From positions 1-64,000 of the forward strand of contig NZ_BSOA01000010.1 of NCBI RefSeq assembly GCF_030160275.1: a stretch of DNA of 64,000 bases, written 5' to 3'. The notes below the pieces were generated by a model. It saw only the letters and a program-made list of their open reading frames with translations. It searched no databases and was not told the origin of the DNA. The DNA is from Dyella flagellata (GTDB taxonomy: Bacteria > Pseudomonadota > Gammaproteobacteria > Xanthomonadales > Rhodanobacteraceae). The position numbers and the translations under genes were made by a program. Below, one piece after another: positions 19,344-26,458 of this stretch (the stretch's first letter is position 1; each line of letters starts with the position of its first letter).

Positions 19344-19844
19344 ATGCCCAACGTAAAAGAAGGTAGTTCCGCCGCCATGAACCGCACCGACGTGAAACGC
19401 AAGTCCGACCGCGAACTCATCGTGACGCGAACGTTCGATGCTCCAGCACACATCGTGTTCGAAGCGTGGAGCAACCCGGAACTATTCAAGCTTTGGTGGG
19501 TTCCGAAGTCGGTGGGCATGTCGCTGCTCTCGTGCGATATGGATATTCGCACCGGAGGCAAGTATCGCCTTGTGTTCAACCATCCGGACTTCGATCAACC
19601 GATGGCGTTCTTCGGCACGTACAGAGAAGTGACGCCGCACAAGCGCATCGTATGGACAAACGAAGATAGCGCCCAGGGCGCTGTGACCACGGTGACGTTC
19701 GAAGAAAATGCCGGCAAGACGCTGGTCACCTTCCACGAACTCTATCCCACCACAGCGGCTCTCGAGGAAGCCCTCGCCGGTTCGGCGGAAGGCCTGCCCG
19801 AACAGTTCGCGCAGCTGGATGAATTGCTCGCAGACAGATCGTGA
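19344..19844 (+). CDS. SRPBCC/AHSA1 domain protein
   Basis: This 166-residue protein starts at ATG 19344 with AAGGAG seven bases upstream. It has the Activator-of-Hsp90-homology/START-like pattern: VTRTFDAPAHIVFEAWSNPELFKLWW, GGKYRLVF, GTYREVTPHKRIVWTNE and a C-terminal GLPEQFAQLDELL. Such proteins bind hydrophobic ligands and are commonly encoded after a small ArsR regulator, as here. Ligand unknown. Confidence 0.9.
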   Translation: MPNVKEGSSAAMNRTDVKRKSDRELIVTRTFDAPAHIVFEAWSNPELFKLWWVPKSVGMSLLSCDMDIRTGGKYRLVFNHPDFDQPMAFFGTYREVTPHKRIVWTNEDSAQGAVTTVTFEENAGKTLVTFHELYPTTAALEEALAGSAEGLPEQFAQLDELLADRS

Positions 19845-19878
19845 CCACGGCCGCGGTCACCAGCATAGTGAGGACGAT

Positions 19879-20763
19879 ATGCTCAGACGCGATTTCCTGA
19901 AGACTGCCATGGCGACCGCGGTGCTGACTGCGGTCCTTCCCGTTCAAGCCAAGGAGACGCTCGCCGTTTCGAACGAGCATTTTGCCGACGTCAATGGCCT
20001 GCATCTCTTTTACAGCGTGCATGGCGCCGGCAAGCCGCTCATTCTTCTCCACGGTGGCATCAACCCGGACAGCTTCGGGAGCAATCTGGCCGAACTGGCC
20101 AAGGGCCGGCAGGTGATCGCCGTCCACCTCCAGGCACATGGACGCACGCCAGACACTGACAGGCCACTGCGCTGTGAAACGATGGGTGACGACGTTGCCG
20201 CCCTGATCGGCCATCTGAACTTCGGCAAGGCCGACGTAATGGGCTACTCGCTGGGCTCCCACGTCGCGCTGCAGACCGCTGTCCGCCATCCGGAGCTGGT
20301 CGACCGGCTCGTGCTCGTGTCCGCAGCGATGAGGCAGGACGGCTTTTATCCGGAGGCGGTGGCGGCCTTCAAGCAGTTGGAGGCCAACGCCGTCACGTTG
20401 GGCCCTAGCGTCAAGGCATCGCCGTTAGGGAAGACCTATCCCGATGTCGATTGGACCAAGCTCTTCAGGAAGGTCGGCGACCTGACCAAACGCCCCTTCG
20501 ACTGGAGCGCCGGCGTCGCCAAGCTTCAGGCGCGTACACTGCTGGTCTTTGCCGACGCTGACGCCATCCGGCCCGAACACATGGTCGAGTTCTGGAAGGC
20601 GTTGGGAGGCGGCCAGCGCGATGCCGGGATCGACGGTTCCCTGCGGTCCGCAAACGAACTCGCAATCTTGCCGAATACCACCCACTACACGCTCCCTGTC
20701 GATCCGATGCTGCCGGAAATCGTTGGACGCTTCCTCGGAGCTACATCGAAGGCCGTAGGTTAG
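19879..20763 (+). CDS. Alpha/beta hydrolase with Tat-like signal
   Basis: This 294-residue protein begins MLRRDFLKTAMATAVLTAVL, a twin-arginine-like export signal. The hydrolase core has the oxyanion HGG in LILLHGGI, nucleophile elbow MGYSLGS (Ser), the acid in VFADADAIRPEH and the catalytic His in NTTHYTLP. It is probably an exported esterase. It follows the SRPBCC gene by 34 bp and is probably in the same ArsR-controlled operon. Confidence 0.9.
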   Translation: MLRRDFLKTAMATAVLTAVLPVQAKETLAVSNEHFADVNGLHLFYSVHGAGKPLILLHGGINPDSFGSNLAELAKGRQVIAVHLQAHGRTPDTDRPLRCETMGDDVAALIGHLNFGKADVMGYSLGSHVALQTAVRHPELVDRLVLVSAAMRQDGFYPEAVAAFKQLEANAVTLGPSVKASPLGKTYPDVDWTKLFRKVGDLTKRPFDWSAGVAKLQARTLLVFADADAIRPEHMVEFWKALGGGQRDAGIDGSLRSANELAILPNTTHYTLPVDPMLPEIVGRFLGATSKAVG

Positions 20764-20818
20764 GGGCCCGCGAAGCGCTCACGGAGCTATGCCACGCGTT
20801 TAGTCGCGCGGCTCGGAT

Positions 20819-21406
20819 TCACTTGATCCGGCGCACATCCTGTATCCAGTTGGTTTCCCAGGTTTTGCCGCCATCACCCGAGTAGGCCTGCTCCCAGTGC
20901 GCAGTGGTGGGCGTGATCCGCGACCAAACAAAGCGCACCTTGATCGGTTTGCCGCGCAGTGTATCGCTGGCGTAGAAGGTACCGATGCCGTGCACGAAAC
21001 GGCCCTTGACCGGCGGGTCGAGTGCGCCATGGGGATTGCGGCCATCAATCCACCAGATCGCCCACAATCCCGTCTTCGGATCGTAAGCGCGCGGTGCTAC
21101 GCCGCGATAGATGCCTTCGGGTGTATCAAACTCGGTATCGTCGACATTCGCCAATCCACCCATAAGACTGAACGAGCGGATCGTGCCGTCGAATTCCTCC
21201 CAGTCGTGACTGCCGACGAGGCGATCTTTCAGTCGTCGACTGTGCGTGCGCCAACTGCCGATGAAAAAGTCGAAATCGCGTACGCCGGAAAGGTCGGATG
21301 CCTGCTGCGGTTTCGGCGCATCCTGCGAGGCACGGGCGGGAAGGCCAGTAGCGATGATGGCAACCACCGCCAGGCTTGCTGAAACTGCGTAACGAAGAAG
21401 GGACAT
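20819..21406 (-). CDS. Exported hypothetical protein (DUF1579-like)
   Basis: This 195-residue protein starts at ATG 21406 with a signal peptide (MSLLRYAVSASLAVVAIIATG, cleavage after ARA). The mature part has DFDFFIGSWRTHSRRL, GIYRGVAPRAYDPKTGLWAIWWIDGR and WSRITPTTAHWEQAYSGDGGKTWETNW, a beta-rich pattern like DUF1579 lipocalin-like proteins. It is convergent with the hydrolase. No function is known. Confidence 0.8.
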   Translation of the reverse strand: MSLLRYAVSASLAVVAIIATGLPARASQDAPKPQQASDLSGVRDFDFFIGSWRTHSRRLKDRLVGSHDWEEFDGTIRSFSLMGGLANVDDTEFDTPEGIYRGVAPRAYDPKTGLWAIWWIDGRNPHGALDPPVKGRFVHGIGTFYASDTLRGKPIKVRFVWSRITPTTAHWEQAYSGDGGKTWETNWIQDVRRIK

Positions 21407-21669
21407 AAGACCGCCCTCAAGACTGTAGTGAGTGCGCGAGGGCTCCGATCTTACGCTTGGTGCTGCCGCTGTGGGTGTGCTTGAAGCACTGCTGGGCAAT
21501 CAGCGGGCAGGGGCGATGATGCGAAGGTGCTTGATTCCGCCTGCAACGGTTTGACAGCTGTCACTGGCGGTGGCTTGGTAGGGTACCCATAATGGCGACA
21601 CGATTCGGCGCTACTCGGGGATATTCAAAGCGTCGATCATCCGATCACAATCAAGGGAAGGGGAAGACA

Positions 21670-22173
21670 GTGGGATTTTGGGGAGCAATCATAATGAGCA
21701 TCGCCGGTACCATCTTTTTGATGGTGACGGTCAATTTGTTGGGCGGTACTCACGGGGTGTTGGAAGCTGTACCTGTTTTGATACTGGCTGCCTATCTAGT
21801 CTACGCGTTTCGAGTTCGCCAACGTTTGCCAGCAATTCATGAGCCCACGAAGCAAGCTAGCAAGGTGATTATGTGGAGCAGCGTTGGAGAGGGTTTTGGC
21901 ATCCTGGTTGCCATCAACATCGTTAAAAACATAGGTCATCCCGAGTGGGTGGTGCCCGCCATGGCCTTGGTCGTCGGCCTGCATTTTCTACCCATGGCTT
22001 TCGCCATCCCCTTCAAGCTGTTCTATGTGCTTGGCCTTACCTTGATCGCGGGTTCGATCGTAGGAACCTTGCTCTCACCGGCCGTGGGTCCCGTGCTCTC
22101 GGGTCTCATCGCAAGCCTGGGGTTATGGACGGCTTCTGTCCTCGCTTTACGCCGGGAAGCATCCTGGGCGTGA
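21670..22173 (+). CDS. Small integral membrane protein, unknown
   Basis: This 167-residue protein probably starts at GTG 21670 behind a purine-rich AGGGGAAG. A longer reading from 21592 has a basic leader with no known similarity. Five membrane helices are visible (IIMSIAGTIFLMVTVNLLGG; AVPVLILAAYLVYAF; GFGILVAINIV; VVPAMALVVGLHFLPMAFAI; LFYVLGLTLIAGSIVGTLL). It resembles small unassigned membrane proteins of proteobacteria; no function can be given. Confidence 0.7.
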   Translation: MGFWGAIIMSIAGTIFLMVTVNLLGGTHGVLEAVPVLILAAYLVYAFRVRQRLPAIHEPTKQASKVIMWSSVGEGFGILVAINIVKNIGHPEWVVPAMALVVGLHFLPMAFAIPFKLFYVLGLTLIAGSIVGTLLSPAVGPVLSGLIASLGLWTASVLALRREASWA

Positions 22174-22236
22174 TGCAAAACGGCTTTGTTTGATTTTCGC
22201 GCAGTTTGTAGCGCCCAAGCCTGGTGGTGAGGGCGC

Positions 22237-22308
22237 TCAAACGTGGGGCACGCCGCTCCCATAGCGATTCACCAGACCTGTCAGCAGTGCGCGCTCGCGG
22301 CTATCCAT
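22237..22308 (-). repeat. Repeated short reading frame (copy B)
   Basis: Minus-strand 22308 to 22237 encodes [20 protein letters not shown] plus three residues, homologous to the frame at 17977-17918, and the surrounding DNA (CTATCCATGG, ACCAGA) is also conserved. It could be the end of a lost gene or a tiny gene; the repetition is the evidence that it is not random. Confidence 0.45.
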
Positions 22309-22464
22309 GGGCACCTGTTCCCTGACGGCCCGCCGCCGACGGGATTGCACTATTGCATCAATGGTGTTGCCATGAACTTTCTGCCGGATGCCGCCCCATA
22401 GGCGAAGCGATCTGGATAGCGAGGGTGCTACCGTGACCCTCATGGCCGTCATTCCCGGGGCTTA

Positions 22465-22534
22465 CCTTTAATAAGGCCCATCCTTATTAAAGGCTGGCAT
22501 CGTTTCCTTTAATAAGGATGGGCCTCATTAAAGG
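22465..22534. repeat. Nested inverted repeats, two 29-bp palindromic units
   Basis: Unit 1 (22465-22493) is CCTTTAATAAGG, loop CCCAT, CCTTATTAAAGG. Unit 2 (22506-22534) is CCTTTAATAAGG, loop ATGGG, CCTCATTAAAGG. The loops are complementary, so unit 2 is the reverse complement of unit 1 with one mismatch, and both are followed by CTGG. It lies about 90 bp upstream of a relic hipB-type promoter and may have been its operator. Confidence 0.75.
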
Positions 22535-22621
22535 CTGGTCGGATTTCATGACTTAGCATCCATGACGCCAAGACACTGTTTCCGCAGCTGGTAAGGGCCG
22601 CTCTGGCGCGGGAGTCATTTC

Positions 22622-22673
22622 TTGACATATCTCGTCAAAAAAATAGTGTAAGTCCATGAAGATATTGCAATAA
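22622..22673 (+). pseudogene. Relic hipB-type promoter and start (copy B)
   Basis: TTGACA at 22622, a 17-base spacer, then ATG at 22656 reading M-K-I-L-Q-stop. The arrangement and the ATG-proximal bases match the intact hipB region at 22930-22980 (M-K-T-L-R-E). The gene body is gone; only the 5' end remains. Confidence 0.6.
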
Positions 22674-22891
22674 ATTGCACAGAGCCTCGACCACGACGTG
22701 GATCCTTTCGAAGCCAGAAACTCAGCTCGAAATGTCGCGCGCCTACGGTTTCATTTCAGGTGCACGGTCGGCCCATGGATGCTGCAGGTGTTGCTTGATG
22801 CGCGCCATCAAGGCCATGTCCATTGACATCGTTTCCATTGATCCATAGGGCCTCGCGCCCGGACATCCTCGCGGCTATGGGATCGCAGGGC

Positions 22892-22958
22892 ATAAGGTAT
22901 CTTATTTGATACCTTATACTAGGTATCTCTTGACATACCTTAGCCAAAAATCTAACGT
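22892..22958 (+). promoter_or_regulatory. hipBA promoter with two HipB-type operators
   Basis: Operator 1 is ATAAGGTATC-N6-GATACCTTAT (22892-22917), perfect 10-bp arms. Operator 2 is AGGTAT-N8-ATACCT (22921-22940) and overlaps a consensus TTGACA (22930-22935). After 17 bases comes TAACGT (22953-22958), only 6 bases before the hipB ATG. Transcription would start at or next to the ATG, so the mRNA is likely leaderless. The arrangement fits autorepression by HipB. Confidence 0.75.
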
Positions 22959-22964
22959 AAGCCT

Positions 22965-23330
22965 ATGAAAACACTGCGTGAAATGATTTCAGGACGTCGG
23001 CGCGAACCGCCTTCCTTGATGGATTTTCCCCGCGAGATCGGTAGCCGTTTGCGGCGTCAACGCATGGCGTTTTCCTGGCGTCAGTCGGATCTCGCTGAGC
23101 GGGCAGGCGTGTCAGTTCAAACGATCAAGTCAGTAGAGAAGGGAGAGCATGTCTCCTACGAAAACCTGCTCCGCCTGCTATTGGTGCTTGGCCATGGAGT
23201 GGATTTTTTGCGCATGTTGGAATCGCCCCATTTCCCGACGCTTCGGGCTCAGGAGCGGTATTGGGAACTCGGCTCGACGAGTGTGCTCCACGGCAAACGC
23301 ATACGGTCCACGACAGAGGAGGGGCGATGA
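22965..23330 (+). CDS. hipB: HipB-like antitoxin (XRE family)
   Basis: This 121-residue protein has an XRE helix-turn-helix at about residues 24-78 (IGSRLRRQRMAFSWRQSDLAERAGVSVQTIKSVEKGEHVSYENLLRLLLVLG). The basic start and the C-terminal tail (ERYWELGSTSVLHGKRIRST) are typical of longer xanthomonad HipB proteins. It precedes hipA with an ATGA overlap and two palindromic operators lie upstream. No ribosome site is seen, consistent with a leaderless message. Confidence 0.9.
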   Translation: MKTLREMISGRRREPPSLMDFPREIGSRLRRQRMAFSWRQSDLAERAGVSVQTIKSVEKGEHVSYENLLRLLLVLGHGVDFLRMLESPHFPTLRAQERYWELGSTSVLHGKRIRSTTEEGR

Positions 23331-24625
23331 CCTTTTCCCAAGCGTGGCTAGAAGCGAAAAACCATCAACTCGAAATATGGGCTGAGCATCTTCCGGAGCC
23401 TGTCCTCGTCGGGCGGCTCAACTATGAAGTGGAAACAGGCGAGAGCTATTTCGAATGGAGTGAATTCGCACGAAAAAACCAACTGGCACTTTCTCCTATC
23501 TCCATGCCGTTGACCAGGCCGATCTGGTCCACCCGAGGAGCCGACTCGTTACCGCGGGAATACCTGGGCTTGCCCGGCATGCTCAATGACACGCTGCCGG
23601 ATGGATGGGGGCTTTATCTCATGGACAAGGCCTTTGCGCGGTTGGCGATCAAGCCACAGCACATTTCTCCTGCCGTGCGCCTGGCTTATCTAGGTAACCG
23701 TGCGTGGGGCGCATTAACGTTCCGCCCGGTTATCGCGGATGGCCACGATCAAGAATTGACGCTTGACGCGCTTGGCCAGGACGTCGAGGCCGCCATCGAA
23801 GGACACGTTGAAGACGTTTCCAATGAACTGCTCAGGGCGGGAAGTTCACCCCAAGGCGCCCGCCCCAAAGTCATGGTGGATTTGTCGGACGACCTTCAGC
23901 GTGCGCGGGTAACCGTTGGAGTTCCGGAGAGCGGATTCAGTTCATGGCTGATCAAGTTTGCCGCTCGGGACGAGCCTGCTGATGCGCCCATCCTTGAGCG
24001 CGCTTACATGGATTGCGCCCGCGAAGCGGGACTGCGTGTCATGGACAGCATGCTGATGGATATTCATGGCAAGCCCGCCTTCGCCACTCGACGTTTCGAT
24101 CGGACACCCAGCACCCGGATCTTCTGTCACTCCCTCGGCGGCCTGATCCATTTTTCGCACCGGGGCGCGGGCTTGGACTATGCGCACATCGCCGAAGTCA
24201 TGGGAGAACTATCCGTTCCAGAGACGTCTTACCGCGAGGCTTACAGCCGCGCGGTGTTCAATGCCGCAATGAGCGTACGCGACGATCACTCCAAGAACTT
24301 CGCATTCGTCCTGGACCAGGCCCGTCAGTGGGATTTGTCGCCCGCGTACGATCTAACTTATATGGAAGGCCCAGCTGGCCATCACACGATGAGCTTTGCA
24401 GAAGGGACAACGCGAGACCCGACACGTGACGATCTGGCGAGGTTGGCGGGCTATTACCATATAGCTTCGAGCGAAGCTGCCCGCATTGTCGAGGATGTAC
24501 TGGATGTCGCGGCACAGGTAGGCACGGTTGCGCGAGGTCTAGGTGCCAGCAGGGCCACCGTTGCGCCGGTCGTTCGTCGTCTTCAGGAAATCGCTCGGCC
24601 GCTCAGTCGTAGTCAGGGGCGCTGA
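23327..24625 (+). CDS. hipA: HipA-like serine/threonine kinase toxin
   Basis: This 432-residue protein starts at ATG 23327, overlapping the hipB stop, with GAGGAGGGG upstream. It has HipA_N (LVGRLNYEVETGESYFEW, LPGMLNDTLPDGWG), the ARPK loop, the ATP Lys in SSWLIKF, the catalytic loop in VRDDHSKNFAFVLD and the metal site LSPAYDLTY. HipA toxins phosphorylate tRNA synthetases or other targets. Length and motifs look intact, so the module should be functional. Confidence 0.93.
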   Translation: MTFSQAWLEAKNHQLEIWAEHLPEPVLVGRLNYEVETGESYFEWSEFARKNQLALSPISMPLTRPIWSTRGADSLPREYLGLPGMLNDTLPDGWGLYLMDKAFARLAIKPQHISPAVRLAYLGNRAWGALTFRPVIADGHDQELTLDALGQDVEAAIEGHVEDVSNELLRAGSSPQGARPKVMVDLSDDLQRARVTVGVPESGFSSWLIKFAARDEPADAPILERAYMDCAREAGLRVMDSMLMDIHGKPAFATRRFDRTPSTRIFCHSLGGLIHFSHRGAGLDYAHIAEVMGELSVPETSYREAYSRAVFNAAMSVRDDHSKNFAFVLDQARQWDLSPAYDLTYMEGPAGHHTMSFAEGTTRDPTRDDLARLAGYYHIASSEAARIVEDVLDVAAQVGTVARGLGASRATVAPVVRRLQEIARPLSRSQGR

Positions 24626-24644
24626 AAGAAGGTGTTTGCCATTG

Positions 24645-24888
24645 AGCTGCGTGCAGACAAAAGCTCCACAAGACCCAGCTTTCTAGGCTGGTGGGCCAAG
24701 CGGCAAAAGGCGAATCGTTCGTGACCGCCAAGGCCGGCAAGCCTATGGTGAAGGTGATCGCCCTCGACGCACCAGAGCCTTCGCATGTCAGGCGGTTCGG
24801 CTTCCTGGCCGGACAAATCAGCGTGCCAGACGATTTCGACCGGATGGGCGAAACGGCGATCATGTCCATGTTTGAGGGTGGCGCATGA
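24645..24888 (+). pseudogene. Phd/YefM-type antitoxin remnant
   Basis: The frame ending at 24888 encodes LHKTQLSRLVGQAAKGE, SFVTAKAGKPMVKVIALD, then VRRFGFLAGQISVPDDFDRM: the typical Phd-type antitoxin of VapC-like pairs. No start codon precedes the conserved N-terminal part (an in-frame TGA is at about 24643), and the usual HEAKT appears as HKT, so 5' bases are lost. It could still be translated from GTG 24691 as a 65-residue fragment. Confidence 0.65.
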
Positions 24889-24923
24889 GGCTGCTGCCGG
24901 ATACGTATTGTCCGAGCTCATGA
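24885..24923 (+). pseudogene. PIN/VapC toxin remnant
   Basis: ATG at 24885 overlaps the antitoxin stop (ATGA) and reads MRLLPDTYCPSS then stop. Intact toxins of this class begin MRLLLDTH, so only the first codons survive and the toxin body is absent downstream to 25081. The antitoxin is therefore an orphan. Confidence 0.6.
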
Positions 24924-25081
24924 TTGAAGCCAGCTCGCAGTTTAAGCCTCGGAAAATCACGGACACTCGGTTCCGACGATCGAATGTGTTCGTGGCATGG
25001 TCCAAAAAAGCGGGGCGGCGGGTCCGGCTAATAGAGCCGACGCAATCCAATCCAACCTGCGAGCGATGGTGGAGTTGGAAG

Positions 25082-26170
25082 TCAGCCACGCAGCCACTGC
25101 AGTCCCATCGCCCTGAATTCCAGCGGGGCCACCCCATAAGCCCGACGGAACGCGCGCGTAAAGTCAGGGTGACTGTTGAAGCCAAGTTTTGAAGCCATAT
25201 CAGTCATTCTCGATGACGGTGAACTGAGCAATGCTTCGGCGGCCTCACGCAAACGGCAATTGCGGATGTACGCGTGCAGGCCGCCTTCGTGCTCAAACAT
25301 CCGGTAGAGCGTGGGACGGGCCAGGGGAAAGGCGCCGAGAATCTTGTCCGGCGAGAGTTCGTTGGAATACAAATGGTTGTGCACGTAAGCCTTGATACGG
25401 CACAACATGGCGGCGCGAGCGGCGGCGCGGGCACTATCGCTCAAGCGTGCCTGCTTCTGAAAGGCGGCCAAAATAAGTTGCACGCAGGTCTGCAAATGGC
25501 TTGCCGCCATCGTATCGTTCATCGTCCGCAGATCCCGGCACAGCACCGATAGGTGTTCGCGAAGCAGGTAGGTCAATGGCGTGGTGTAAGCGACGATGCC
25601 GCCGTGAATCGACTCGGCGTTGGGAATCGCCTCCTCAACCACGGCGCGCGGCAAGAAAAACGCCAATACGCGCGCGCGCGTAGGGCGTTTCATGTGCATG
25701 GTCTGATTCATGTCCAGCGCCAGAATGCCGGGCATGAATTGCGTCGACTTGCGCTGCTGGGACGGTCCCGTCACCGTTTCGGCAATCCCCTCCGCGGCAA
25801 CGTGAAAAACGTAGTCGCGCATGCTGTCGCGGGAAATGCGCGCGGCGGTGCGTATTTGGGACATCGGGTCCGTGCGGCTGTCCAGATAAACCATGTCCTT
25901 GAGCGCATAGGTATCGATTTCCCCGCGGAAACCGTTGGCTACCTGCGCGCATGACAGCGGCACTTCGAGTATGCGTCCTACGTAGTCGCTCCACGCGAGC
26001 ATCTGCAGGCCCACGGCTTCATTGGCCACGCTGAAGTTTTGGCGAACGATCAAGGGAGCGTTGGCATCGGTGTTGCGCCTAATCGATGCGTAGGCGTCTT
26101 GCCGATGGTGGGAAACCAGGGCCTGCTTGATCGCTTCGGAGTAAGCGCGGTCTGAATTCGGTAAGGCCAC
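25082..26170 (-). CDS. AraC family transcriptional regulator
   Basis: This 362-residue protein has an AraC_binding_2-like N-terminal half (residues about 20-200: ALKDMVYLDSRTDPMSQIRTA, VFHVAAEGIAETV, QFMPGILALDM) and a C-terminal double HTH (residues about 260-360: KILGAFPLARPTLYRMFEHEGGL, MTDMASKLGFNSHPDFTRAFRRAYGVAPLEFR). It is divergent from the 26459-32374 operon and may control it. The inducer is unknown. Confidence 0.9.
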   Translation of the reverse strand: MALPNSDRAYSEAIKQALVSHHRQDAYASIRRNTDANAPLIVRQNFSVANEAVGLQMLAWSDYVGRILEVPLSCAQVANGFRGEIDTYALKDMVYLDSRTDPMSQIRTAARISRDSMRDYVFHVAAEGIAETVTGPSQQRKSTQFMPGILALDMNQTMHMKRPTRARVLAFFLPRAVVEEAIPNAESIHGGIVAYTTPLTYLLREHLSVLCRDLRTMNDTMAASHLQTCVQLILAAFQKQARLSDSARAAARAAMLCRIKAYVHNHLYSNELSPDKILGAFPLARPTLYRMFEHEGGLHAYIRNCRLREAAEALLSSPSSRMTDMASKLGFNSHPDFTRAFRRAYGVAPLEFRAMGLQWLRG

Positions 26171-26458
26171 CCAAGAGTCCTTTTTGAGCCTGGCTTAAGG
26201 TCGCAAGGCGGTGAGCCAGCGCAGCCGACGTTTTCGTCCAAATGCATGCGTTGCATTATCGCCTGAAAAACGCGACTTAACCCTGTGTCTCACTTTTTGG
26301 CGAGGAGCTCCGAACGACCAGGCCGATGCCATATCCTGAAACGGATAAGCAGGTGCAACTCGCCGGCAAGGCGCCTTAAGTCATTGATGCATTGGCGTGT
26401 TCTGCGTGTTGCAAGCTTGAACAGGATGCAACGCAACGTTATCCAAGGGGGAATCCGC

